A stretch of DNA of 13,700 bases, taken from contig JAAYYM010000016.1 in the NCBI GenBank assembly GCA_012515365.1, positions 1 to 13,700 on the forward strand. Direction: 5' to 3'. The notes below the pieces were generated by a model that was given only the letters and a program-made list of their open reading frames with translations, had not been told where the DNA came from and did not search any database. Below, piece after piece: positions 1 to 6,272 of the stretch; the stretch's first letter is position 1, and every line of letters begins with the position of its first letter. The DNA is from Clostridia bacterium (GTDB lineage: Bacteria; Bacillota_A; Clostridia; Lachnospirales; Lachnospiraceae). A program made the translations under genes and the position numbers.

Positions 1-166
1 TACCACCTGCTGCTTCTATTTCCTGTAAAACAGCCTTTGCCCGCTCTTGTGATCCGTGATAGTTTAATACAACATTGGCACCTTCACAGGCCAGTGTTTT
101 TGCGATGGCACTTCCGATTCCCCTTCCAGCACCTGTAACGATCGCAGTTTTTCCTTCTAAAATCAT
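1..166 (-). CDS. fabG: 3-oxoacyl-ACP reductase FabG, 5' part only
   Basis: This is the N-terminal 55 codons of a short-chain dehydrogenase; the rest lies beyond the left edge. The protein starts [22 protein letters not shown], and the TGAGRGIG stretch (about residues 11-18) is the classic TGxxxGxG NADPH-binding turn of the Rossmann fold. The later segment with LNYHGSQE is typical of FabG-type members. FabG reduces the 3-ketoacyl-ACP intermediate in the type II fatty acid elongation cycle in the cytosol. The ATG at 166-164 is preceded by a good GGAGG ribosome site at 178-174 and follows fabD by 23 nt, so it belongs to the acpP-fabK-fabD-fabG operon. The catalytic Ser-Tyr-Lys lies outside the window, so the FabG call rests on the N-terminus and on context. 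Confidence 0.93.
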   Translation of the reverse strand, partial: MILEGKTAIVTGAGRGIGSAIAKTLACEGANVVLNYHGSQERAKAVLQEIEAAGG

Positions 167-189
167 TCTATTTCCTCCAATAATGGTGT

Positions 190-1122
190 TTATAGCTGAT
201 GAATGAGTGCATCAAAATCTTGTAGATTCTCTACCTTCATAACGGTAACTTCGCGATTGATCTTTTTAATAAATCCGCTTAGTGTTCTTCCCGGTCCGAT
301 CTCTATAAATGTGTCTACGCCATCTGCTATCATACGTTCCACACTTTGCTGCCACCTGACCGGAGCTGCCACCTGCTGTTCCAGCAAATGCTTTATCTGA
401 TCTTTATCCGTACAATACTGTGAAGTCACGTTTGCCACATAAGGGATGACCGGTGTTTGAAACGTCATATCTTGCATAAATTCTCCAAGCTCTTTTCCTG
501 CTTGTTCAAGTAGTTTTGAATGAAAGGGTCCGCTAACCTTAAGTGGTACCACTCTTTTTGCACCTTCTTCGGCACATTTCGTTCCAGCCAGTGCGACTGC
601 ATCCTTTGATCCTGTAATTACGATCTGTCCCGGGCAGTTATAATTGGCAATAGACACTATTTCCTGAGGATTTTCTAAAGCTGTATCTGCACAGATCTGT
701 TCGATCTGCTTTGCATCCATTCCAAGAACCGCTGACATTGCACCGCCACTCGGATAAGCATTTTGCATGAGTATTCCTCTTGTACGAATCAATTTAAACG
801 CATCCTCAAGTGACAATACATTGGCGGCTATTAACGCTCCATATTCTCCAAGGCTGAGACCTGCACATACAGAAGCTTTTATTCCTCTTTTTTCGATTGC
901 TTTAAGGATTGCAGCCTCCGTCGTCAGCATACAGATTTGTGTATATTCCGTCTGATTCAGCTGCTCATTTTCCTCAAAGCAGAGCTTTGCAATATCTAAT
1001 TCTGTCGCTTTTTTTGCAATTTCAAAAACTTCTCGGCTTTCTTCAAAATTCTCATAGAAATCTTTTCCCATTCCTATGTACTGTGCACCTTGGCCCGGAA
1101 ATATAAATGCTGTTTTATGCAT
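190..1122 (-). CDS. fabD: Malonyl-CoA:ACP transacylase FabD
   Basis: A 310-residue protein of normal FabD length. It moves the malonyl group from CoA to holo-ACP to feed fatty acid elongation. The N-terminus has the family signature [12 protein letters not shown] (residues 8-19). The nucleophile is Ser90 in GLSLGEY, and the catalytic His is His201 in GPFHSKL; Arg115 in LIRTRG matches the carboxylate-binding arginine. The elbow reads GLSLG instead of the commoner GHSLG, a conservative variation. The ATG at 1122 overlaps the 3' end of fabK by 8 nt, with a GGAGG about 12 nt upstream inside fabK, which suggests translational coupling. It lies between fabK and fabG, as in many Firmicutes fab operons. 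Confidence 0.97.
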   Translation of the reverse strand: MHKTAFIFPGQGAQYIGMGKDFYENFEESREVFEIAKKATELDIAKLCFEENEQLNQTEYTQICMLTTEAAILKAIEKRGIKASVCAGLSLGEYGALIAANVLSLEDAFKLIRTRGILMQNAYPSGGAMSAVLGMDAKQIEQICADTALENPQEIVSIANYNCPGQIVITGSKDAVALAGTKCAEEGAKRVVPLKVSGPFHSKLLEQAGKELGEFMQDMTFQTPVIPYVANVTSQYCTDKDQIKHLLEQQVAAPVRWQQSVERMIADGVDTFIEIGPGRTLSGFIKKINREVTVMKVENLQDFDALIHQL

Positions 1123-2041
1123 GACGTAACAATGCCTCCGCTTCTTCCATGATTTCTGTTATGATTTCCTTGCATGATTGTCTTTTGCTGATCATACCGG
1201 CGATCTGTCCTGCCATCACAGTGCCATTTACGACATCACCTTCCATGACTGCCTTACGAAGTGAACCAAGTGTCAGATACTCAAGCTCTTCGAATCCCGC
1301 ACCCTCTTTTTCAAGTCTTAAGTACTCTCTGGTCATCTGATTACGCAGCTGTCTGACCGGATGTCCTGTTGTTGTTCCTGTCACTTCTGTATCAATGTCT
1401 TTTGCTTTTATGATTTTATCTTTATATTGATCATGTACAATCGACTCATCTGCTACGACAAATCTGGTTCCCATCTGAACTGCCTTTGCGCCAAGCATCA
1501 TAGCGGCTGCAAATCCTCGTCCATCTGCGATTCCCCCTGCTGCAATGACCGGAATTGAAACTGCATCTACAATTTGAGGTACTAACGTCATAGTCGTCAG
1601 TTTTCCGATGTGTCCACCTGACTCCATTCCCTCTGCAACAACAGCATCAGCTCCACATCGCTCCATTCTTTTAGCCAATGCCACACTGGCCACTACAGGT
1701 ATTACACGGACACCGGCCGATTTCCACATATCCAGATATTTTTCCGGATTACCTGCTCCTGTTGTAACAACTGAAATGCCTTCTTCTACAATGACCTTTG
1801 CCACTTCATCTGCATTTGGATTTAACAGCATGATATTGACTCCAAGCGGTTTTTTCGTCAGCGCTTTAGCTTTTCTGATTTCCTCTCTGACTACTTCTGC
1901 CGGAGCACTTGCTGCTCCAATGAGACCAAGACCGCCTGCCTCTGAAACTGCCGCTGCCAGATGATGCTCTGCCACCCATGCCATTCCACCTTGAATAATG
2001 GGATATTCAATACCTAATAATTCTGTCATCTCGGTAATCAT
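1115..2041 (-). CDS. fabK: Enoyl-ACP reductase II FabK (FMN-dependent)
   Basis: A 308-residue flavoprotein of the nitronate monooxygenase/FabK TIM-barrel family, which catalyses the last reduction of each fatty acid elongation cycle. Visible landmarks are IIQGGMAWV (15-23), the GLGLIG stretch near 37-42, and ESGGHIG (140-146). His144 falls at the position of the catalytic histidine described for pneumococcal FabK. The phosphate-binding IAAGGIADGRG (165-175) and LGAKAVQMGTRF (183-194) motifs follow. Location inside a fab operon separates FabK from related nitronate monooxygenases. The start ATG overlaps the acpP stop as ATGA at 2041-2038, so translation is probably coupled. No fabI-type reductase is seen. 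FabK enzymes are known to be insensitive to triclosan, so that trait is inferred, not shown. Confidence 0.95.
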   Translation of the reverse strand: MITEMTELLGIEYPIIQGGMAWVAEHHLAAAVSEAGGLGLIGAASAPAEVVREEIRKAKALTKKPLGVNIMLLNPNADEVAKVIVEEGISVVTTGAGNPEKYLDMWKSAGVRVIPVVASVALAKRMERCGADAVVAEGMESGGHIGKLTTMTLVPQIVDAVSIPVIAAGGIADGRGFAAAMMLGAKAVQMGTRFVVADESIVHDQYKDKIIKAKDIDTEVTGTTTGHPVRQLRNQMTREYLRLEKEGAGFEELEYLTLGSLRKAVMEGDVVNGTVMAGQIAGMISKRQSCKEIITEIMEEAEALLRHA

Positions 2042-2271
2042 GCCTCTACACCTTTATTTGTCAAATATGTTACGATGTCTCCTACTGTACTCATTTTCTC
2101 AAGATCTTCTGTAGGAATCTCTACTTCAAATGCTTCTTCCATAGACATTACAAGTTCAAACAGATCCAAAGAATCAGTTCCAAGGTCTTCTTTAAAACTT
2201 GTTGCTTCTGTAATTTCAACACCACTTAAATTTAACTGCTCTTTGATCATTTCACTTATTTTTTCTAACAT
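2038..2271 (-). CDS. acpP: Acyl carrier protein
   Basis: A 77-residue acidic, helical protein with the usual ACP size. Ser34 in LGTDSLDLFEL is the site that receives the 4'-phosphopantetheine arm, and the DSL motif and following helix II acidic residues (MSMEEAFEVEIP) are typical of ACPs that dock on fab enzymes. It carries growing acyl chains through the type II fatty acid pathway. The ATG at 2271 has an AGGAG site 7 nt upstream (2283-2279). It is the first gene of the fab operon here, about 130 nt downstream of a promoter with a FabT-like operator. The stop overlaps the fabK start by 4 nt. Many related operons place fabH and a MarR regulator before acpP; they are absent in this window. Confidence 0.97.
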   Translation of the reverse strand: MLEKISEMIKEQLNLSGVEITEATSFKEDLGTDSLDLFELVMSMEEAFEVEIPTEDLEKMSTVGDIVTYLTNKGVEA

Positions 2272-2336
2272 ATCAATTCTCCTGTCTTATCATGTTTTAT
2301 TTCAGACAATTGTTTTTCAATTACCTGATGTTTTAT

Positions 2337-2360
2337 TTTTTGATAACCAAATAGTTTGAT
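2337..2360. promoter_or_regulatory. Second FabT-like box in the fab leader, with adjoining half site
   Basis: On the plus strand TTTGATAACCAAA (2339-2351) matches 12 of 13 positions of the core of the perfect operator at 2384-2400 when that is read on the minus strand. Directly next to it ATAGTTTGAT (2351-2360) repeats ten bases found at 2382-2391. The box lies in the untranslated leader between the predicted fab start site and acpP, centred 47 nt from the main box. It could be a secondary repressor or cooperative site. Calling it from sequence similarity only, confidence is moderate. Confidence 0.5.
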
Positions 2361-2383
2361 CTGCTTATTATTTGTGTTTCAAT

Positions 2384-2400
2384 AGTTTGATTATCAAACT
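2384..2400. promoter_or_regulatory. FabT/MarR-type operator of the fab operon
   Basis: AGTTTGATTATCAAACT is a 17-bp palindrome with perfect 7-nt arms around TTA. This matches the known FabT operator pattern of Firmicutes fatty acid operons (TTTGA...TCAAA). It begins about 10 nt after the -10 box of the predicted acpP promoter, so a bound MarR-type repressor would sit on the transcription start. FabT proteins are known to bind better with long-chain acyl-ACP, giving end-product repression. The regulator gene itself is not in the window, so the identity of the binder is inferred. Confidence 0.75.
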
Positions 2401-2410
2401 TTCAATATGA

Positions 2411-2440
2411 ACTATACTCCACAACATAATAGATTGTCAA
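2411..2440 (-). promoter_or_regulatory. Promoter of the acpP-fabK-fabD-fabG operon
   Basis: On the minus strand a perfect -35 TTGACA (2440-2435) is followed after 18 nt by a -10 TATAGT (2416-2411). The expected start falls near 2404-2402, right at the edge of the FabT-like palindrome. The leader to the acpP ATG is about 130 nt long. The -35 and -10 both lie within a 50-nt inverted repeat. Confidence 0.7.
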
Positions 2441-2463
2441 GAGTCAATTATATTGTGGAGTAT
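2414..2463. repeat. 50-nt inverted repeat around the fab promoter
   Basis: ATACTCCACAA (2414-2424) and TTGTGGAGTAT (2453-2463) are perfect 11-bp arms, and further imperfect pairing (ATAAT..ATTG against CAAT.ATAT) continues inwards, leaving a loop of about 8 nt. It lies 14 nt after the CPBP protease stop codon, so it might end that transcript, but no T-run follows on the minus strand; the T-rich side (CTGTTTTTATTTATT) is on the plus strand. It also encloses the -35 of the fab promoter. Function is not clear: terminator, operator, or remnant of a small mobile repeat. Confidence 0.6.
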
Positions 2464-2476
2464 CTGTTTTTATTTA

Positions 2477-3424
2477 TTAGTTTGTATGAGATGTGGTTTT
2501 CTTTTGATAAACAAGGATTAGACAAATAACTGCGCAGATGATAAACATACTGCCACCTAATATTCCTGTTGTTGATGGTCCTATGAACGGATTACCACCA
2601 TCTTCTGTAAAATAAATTGCAGTCGCTGACAGTCCGTTCACTGCCCCATGCATGATAATCGCAGGCACACAGCTTTTTACTTTGATACACAGGTACGAAA
2701 AGATCGTCCCCATAACAATGCAGAATATGCACATTGCCACTATTCCAAGATATGGATATCCCGGATAATCCAGACCATAATTATGACCAAGTACAGTGAG
2801 TGGAGCATGCCACAGTCCCCAGATCAAACCTGAAATCAAAACCGTCGGTGCAAAAGAAAACTTTTTCAAAAGCTTCGGAAGTAAATATCCTCTCCATCCC
2901 CATTCTTCCCCGAAACAGGTGATCAGATTAATGATTGGAGACATGAAAATACCAGCTGCCATCTGACTGAAAATAGTTGTACGAAGCTGCTCTGACGTAA
3001 TGTTTATATTCTGTTCACTATATACGCTCAGCGCATACCCCATATGATAATCAAACGTTCCCGGAATACAGATAAAATACAGTACTGCGCCCAACAGAAT
3101 CATAACAGCAGGTGCAAACCATGCGAATAGATAATACTTACCATTCCCCTTGAGATTTGGATTCAGATTATGATATTGAAAGCCTTCTTTTGTAACCAGT
3201 CGTGTAATCACAACTGATAATGCCGGTATCATCATCATAGATGCAGTAACAATCTGAGCCAACATATTACTCGTCTTATCCTTTGACGCCGCAAGTGAAC
3301 CAACCACCCCGATTTCCAATACATAGGTAATTACAAATACAATCAGCAGATATAAGACAATCCTCTTACCATCCACTTTATCATACGCTGTTTTATCATA
3401 TGTTGTTGTCTCTTCTTTTTTCAT
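2477..3424 (-). CDS. CPBP-family (CAAX-like) intramembrane metalloprotease
   Basis: A 315-residue multi-pass membrane protein with about seven or eight hydrophobic segments and a short charged N-terminus. It holds the three CPBP/Abi motifs: EEWGWRGYLL with Glu173, Glu174 and Arg178; IWGLWHAPL with His206; and MHGAVNG with His259 and Asn263. In the family these residues form the metal site of an intramembrane protease related to Rce1. Bacterial members act in varied roles (bacteriocin self-immunity, signal protein cleavage), and the substrate here cannot be inferred. The ATG at 3424 has a GGAGGG site 8 nt upstream (3438-3433). It appears to be a single-gene unit between the terminator at 3488-3536 and the fab promoter. 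Family call is strong, function weak. Confidence 0.9.
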   Translation of the reverse strand: MKKEETTTYDKTAYDKVDGKRIVLYLLIVFVITYVLEIGVVGSLAASKDKTSNMLAQIVTASMMMIPALSVVITRLVTKEGFQYHNLNPNLKGNGKYYLFAWFAPAVMILLGAVLYFICIPGTFDYHMGYALSVYSEQNINITSEQLRTTIFSQMAAGIFMSPIINLITCFGEEWGWRGYLLPKLLKKFSFAPTVLISGLIWGLWHAPLTVLGHNYGLDYPGYPYLGIVAMCIFCIVMGTIFSYLCIKVKSCVPAIIMHGAVNGLSATAIYFTEDGGNPFIGPSTTGILGGSMFIICAVICLILVYQKKTTSHTN

Positions 3425-3457
3425 CCTCTCATCCCTCCATTATCCTTCATTTTATAC

Positions 3458-3463
3458 ATTATA
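3458..3463 (-). promoter_or_regulatory. Possible -10 box for the CPBP protease gene
   Basis: On the minus strand a perfect TATAAT lies 34 nt upstream of the ATG, just after the intrinsic terminator of the preceding gene. No good -35 sits at 16-18 nt; GTGCAA is the nearest. The call rests on the -10 and on the need for a promoter after the terminator. Confidence 0.4.
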
Positions 3464-3487
3464 CATGACTCAATATACAATTGCACG

Positions 3488-3536
3488 AAAAAAAAGTCCT
3501 GCTGGAGAATCCACTCAGAATTCCCCTGCAGGACTT
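3488..3536 (-). terminator. Intrinsic terminator after the DUF5684-like gene
   Basis: AAGTCCTGC (3494-3502) and GCAGGACTT (3528-3536) form a 9-bp stem. After an A-A mismatch the stem continues with seven more pairs, one of them G-U (GGGGAAT with ATTCTCC), around a 9-nt loop. On the minus strand a run of eight T (3495-3488) follows. It ends 23 nt after the stop codon of the gene at 3560-3943. This is a textbook rho-independent terminator. Confidence 0.93.
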
Positions 3537-3559
3537 AATCGTTCAATAAATACAAAACA

Positions 3560-3943
3560 CTATTTTGTTTGATCAGGTCCAACATACTCTGCACTGCCGA
3601 AACCAAGGATTAGCAAGAAGATATTATATAAGAATAATAAACCAAATCCAAATCCTATTCCTTTACCGTATGCCTTTGCAGTTTTGAAGCAAGTGATGAT
3701 AGATACAACAACGTTTACGCATGGGATGAAGTTTAATAAGAAAAACCATCCATTTCCCCATGTGAGTTTGTAAAGAATATAAGTATTATATAACGGAATA
3801 ATACTCTTCCATCCTTCTTCTCCTGCCTTTTCAAACATTTTCCAAAATGCGATTACGAGCAATACATAAAATATCGCAAGTCCAACATAATATGCTGCCG
3901 TAAATCCTGTCATAATCTGTGACATCATGTCTTCTGTAGTCAT
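3560..3943 (-). CDS. Small membrane protein, DUF5684-like
   Basis: A 127-residue protein with three or four membrane segments (about residues 16-35, 62-80, 94-115). The stretch FEKAGEEGWKSIIPLYNTYILYKLTW (residues 38-63) is characteristic of DUF5684, a domain of unknown function seen alone or joined to signal-peptidase-like proteins in Clostridia. The end, with GFGSAEYVGP, also fits that family. No catalytic motif is visible and no function is known. The ATG at 3943 has an AGGAGG site 8 nt upstream (3957-3952). The gene is a single transcription unit with its own strong promoter (3977-4005) and terminator (3488-3536), so it is likely well expressed. Confidence 0.8.
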   Translation of the reverse strand: MTTEDMMSQIMTGFTAAYYVGLAIFYVLLVIAFWKMFEKAGEEGWKSIIPLYNTYILYKLTWGNGWFFLLNFIPCVNVVVSIITCFKTAKAYGKGIGFGFGLLFLYNIFLLILGFGSAEYVGPDQTK

Positions 3944-3976
3944 CTTTTTATCCTCCTCATAATTTAAGATAAAAAA

Positions 3977-4005
3977 ATTATATCACTATGTGACAGTGAA
4001 GTCAA
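3977..4005 (-). promoter_or_regulatory. Strong sigma-A-type promoter of the DUF5684-like gene
   Basis: On the minus strand TTGACT (4005-4000) and a perfect TATAAT (3982-3977) are spaced by exactly 17 nt. The start would fall near 3970, giving a leader of about 27 nt before the ATG at 3943. The spacer itself begins with TCACT and ends with AGTGA, a 5-bp inverted repeat that may be an operator. Confidence 0.8.
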
Positions 4006-4076
4006 TTTATCCATTTGGTTTTCCTGCATTTTTACTTATATCATACAACTATTTTACTGATTTGATACTCTTTAAC

Positions 4077-4652
4077 TTACAGCTCTAATCTAGATATATG
4101 CTTAAGGCAGATGTGATCAAAGACACAGGAATACCCACACACATGATCAACTGACCACTCATAGTAGGTTTTCTTTTCCTTGGCCAATGCTTCAAAAACC
4201 GACATAATCGTGCCATTATGTACAATAAAAGTGGCACTTGCATCTTCCTTAAGCTGTTCAGCACAGGTAAGAAATGCCTGAATGCTGCGTTGCTTGAAAA
4301 GTGCAGGTGTTTCTCCTTGGGGAAAGGGCATTACTCCATTTGAATCAATCCATTTCTGATAATCAGGGTTTTGACTTAGTTCAAAATAATTGCGTCCCTC
4401 AAATTCACCAAAATCACATTCCCTTAAGTCTTCAACAACCAAATAGGGCTTACCTGGATATGCAATTTCAGTTGTTTGTATGCATCGTTTCAGCGGAGAT
4501 GTAAAAATGACGTCTGTCTTTGGAAAGACCTTTCTTTGAATCAGTTCGACTGACTCTGGCAATAACGCTTCATCCGTTCTTCCGATATAGCGCTTCTCTA
4601 AATTTCCGCCTGTTGCTCCATGCCTAAAAAAATAGATGGTTCTCTGCTTCAT
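4077..4652 (-). CDS. cobC: Histidine phosphatase, probable alpha-ribazole-5'-phosphate phosphatase (CobC-like)
   Basis: A 191-residue member of the phosphoglycerate mutase-like superfamily. The catalytic RHG is at 10-12 (FFRHGATGGN), with Arg56 in SPLKRCIQTTE, Glu78 in LRECDFGEFEG and the second catalytic His145 in FIVHNGT. In cobamide synthesis, CobC removes the phosphate from alpha-ribazole-5'-phosphate or from the coupled product in nucleotide-loop assembly. The role is inferred from its place as the last gene after cobT, cobU, cobS and a second cobU-like gene; the fold alone would also allow a general phosphatase. A TTG 24 nt further upstream could extend the frame, but the ATG at 4652 overlaps the previous stop as ATGA and has AGGTG 6 nt before it, so it is preferred. 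No clear terminator follows. Confidence 0.8.
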   Translation of the reverse strand: MKQRTIYFFRHGATGGNLEKRYIGRTDEALLPESVELIQRKVFPKTDVIFTSPLKRCIQTTEIAYPGKPYLVVEDLRECDFGEFEGRNYFELSQNPDYQKWIDSNGVMPFPQGETPALFKQRSIQAFLTCAEQLKEDASATFIVHNGTIMSVFEALAKEKKTYYEWSVDHVCGYSCVFDHICLKHISRLEL

Positions 4653-4981
4653 TTCAACACCTGTCCAATCCCACAATTCACACGATACACATGTTTCGCA
4701 CGCCTTGCCAGTTCACAACAGATTTCTCCTGTCATATCACGATAATCACGTTCAAACTGTTCCATCGGTACAATGCCGGATCCGATCTCATCGCAGATCA
4801 GACAGACATTCGGATTTTCTTCCATCAGACTGTTGATATGCTCCTTTGGAGATTTCCCTGCGATCATGTCTTCGCGAATCAGATTCTGAAGATGATCTAT
4901 GATATCAGTTTCCAAAATACAAAGCTCTGTAGTAGCGTAATGATGTTTTCCCTGTGCGCTTCCACCAATAATCAAAATCAT
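4649..4981 (-). CDS. Short CobU-like protein with degenerate P-loop
   Basis: A 110-residue protein matching the two ends of CobU (adenosylcobinamide kinase/guanylyltransferase, normally about 175-185 residues). The N-terminus MILIIGGSAQGKHHYA resembles the CobU P-loop, but His13 stands where Ser/Thr should follow GK. The C-terminal part, CDEIGSGIVPMEQFERDYRD (64-83) then CELARRAKHVYRV and CGIG, closely follows the canonical NEVGxGIVP region. The middle third, with the RxxxH motif whose His is guanylylated in CobU, is missing. It starts in an ATGA overlap with the cobS stop (4981-4978) and ends in an ATGA overlap with the cobC-like gene. An upstream ATG at 5035 lies inside cobS and is unlikely. 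It may be inactive alone, or act with the full CobU upstream. Family confident, activity uncertain. Confidence 0.8.
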   Translation of the reverse strand: MILIIGGSAQGKHHYATTELCILETDIIDHLQNLIREDMIAGKSPKEHINSLMEENPNVCLICDEIGSGIVPMEQFERDYRDMTGEICCELARRAKHVYRVNCGIGQVLK

Positions 4982-5748
4982 AATAAGATCCACCTTTCCA
5001 GTAGCAGGATTCCCCATAACGAAACCAATTCGCATAAAGAAAGAAAGTATCCCGCCAGATCACCGGTAATGCCTCCAAATTCTTTTGTAGAAATACGTTC
5101 ATAATACAAAAACACCAGAGCGCTGCAGCAGAATATAATCTCAAAATACGGTCTGAAAAAGATACACATAATCAATATAACTGCTGCGAGTTCTATACAC
5201 AAAACAGCCGTAACCTGTTTCTTATCTGCTGCATGTTTAAATCCAGCGGCCATACTGCTCGTCTTGGCACATTTTAAATGAATGACAGACAAGGCACTTA
5301 GCACTCTGCTGATTACAAAGACAAAACACATTGCATAAATCCCCTGTTCACTGACAAAAGCAAAGGCCGAAAACATCAGTAAAAAATACAAAATGCACTT
5401 AATCACTGCAAATGCACCGACTCCGGGATCCTTAAGAATTAGTAATTTCTGCTCCATACTTTTGTGGGATGCCCTTGCATCACAGGTATCACAAAAGCCA
5501 TCTATGTGAATTCCTCCAGTCAACCAGACAGGGATCGCGGTAGCAAGTGCCGCAAATATGATATTCGTCAAATTAAGACGTTCATAAAACAAATAGAATA
5601 CACCCAAAGCAATTCCTATGATGACACCAACAAATGGGAAAAAAATTAACGAGTAACGTCTGTTACTTTCTGTCCATTTCACATTTGGCATTGGAATGAC
5701 AGAATATGTGGAAAATGCAATGCAAAAGGATTCAAATATCTGTTTCAC
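4978..5748 (-). CDS. cobS: Adenosylcobinamide-GDP ribazoletransferase (cobalamin synthase) CobS
   Basis: A 256-residue polytopic membrane protein. CobS joins adenosylcobinamide-GDP to alpha-ribazole (or its phosphate) to give the finished cobamide at the cytoplasmic membrane. The acidic signature GGIHIDGFCDTCDARASH (78-95) matches the family GGxHxDGxxDTxDA motif with Asp83, Asp87 and Asp90; KDPGVGAFAV (106-115) and GGITGDLAGYF (225-235) are the other conserved blocks. Cys86 and Cys89 sit inside the acidic motif. The start is a GTG at 5748, overlapping the cobU stop as GTGA, with AGGAGA about 10 nt upstream. It lies between the full and the short CobU-like genes. Confidence 0.95.
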   Translation of the reverse strand: MKQIFESFCIAFSTYSVIPMPNVKWTESNRRYSLIFFPFVGVIIGIALGVFYLFYERLNLTNIIFAALATAIPVWLTGGIHIDGFCDTCDARASHKSMEQKLLILKDPGVGAFAVIKCILYFLLMFSAFAFVSEQGIYAMCFVFVISRVLSALSVIHLKCAKTSSMAAGFKHAADKKQVTAVLCIELAAVILIMCIFFRPYFEIIFCCSALVFLYYERISTKEFGGITGDLAGYFLSLCELVSLWGILLLERWILL

Positions 5749-6272
5749 GATAGCGGTTCTCCTTTCAGGTACACAGGTATACCGACAACACTCTCAACAA
5801 CATAATCAGCATACGCTCCTATTTTCTGCTGCAGAATACCAAGATTTTCAATATAGTTCCTGCTAAATTCATCATAGCTGACTCCATCAGAAAATACGTC
5901 ATTAGAAACTATCACCATATTTTTCGTTCTTTCACTTAACGCTCTGATATCGCTAAAAATTTGTTCCACGCTATGCCCTTTTGCCCCATTTAAATCATAC
6001 ATTTCATTGGCAAGCAGATTCGGAAGACATTCTAATAAAACCGATGAATCTGATACAAGCTCTAATGATCCAATCTGCGTATATTGCTCAATCGTAGTAA
6101 AGCCTTTTCCCATACGCCTTTCTAAGTGACGTTTCACACGTTCTCTTCCATCATCATCATAAGCATGCATAGTTGCCAGATAATACTTTTTTCCTGTATT
6201 TAATTTTACCATGACTTCTTCCGCATACTCTGATTTTCCACTAGAAGCGGCACCGGTAATCAACATCATCAT
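5745..6272 (-). CDS. cobU: Adenosylcobinamide kinase / adenosylcobinamide-phosphate guanylyltransferase (CobU)
   Basis: A 175-residue protein of full CobU length. The P-loop GAASSGKS is at residues 7-14. RVKRHLERR (45-53) holds His49 in the position of the guanylylated His of Salmonella CobU, and LLECLPNLLANEM (79-91) matches the conserved LLEC..T..TN block. The C-terminal region is unusual: where CobU normally has NEVGxGIVP, this protein has NDVFSDGVSYDEFSR (124-138). That canonical block is present in the short CobU-like protein two genes downstream. CobU phosphorylates adenosylcobinamide and adds GMP for the CobS reaction. Three ATG codons lie in a row at the start; the first (6272) makes an ATGA overlap with the cobT stop. 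Confidence 0.9.
   Translation of the reverse strand: MMMLITGAASSGKSEYAEEVMVKLNTGKKYYLATMHAYDDDGRERVKRHLERRMGKGFTTIEQYTQIGSLELVSDSSVLLECLPNLLANEMYDLNGAKGHSVEQIFSDIRALSERTKNMVIVSNDVFSDGVSYDEFSRNYIENLGILQQKIGAYADYVVESVVGIPVYLKGEPLS

Noticed and set aside
1608..1964. Plus-strand open frame of about 118 codons opposite fabK
   Set aside because: It is a shadow of the fabK coding strand, with no family features and no ribosome site.
3944..4076. Terminator after the cobC-like gene
   Set aside because: I found no stem followed by a T-run in this gap; only the promoter of the next gene is supported.
4982..5035. Longer start for the short CobU-like gene (ATG at 5035)
   Set aside because: It would overlap the cobS coding end by 58 nt and add 18 residues that do not match CobU; the ATGA overlap start at 4981 fits the P-loop position.
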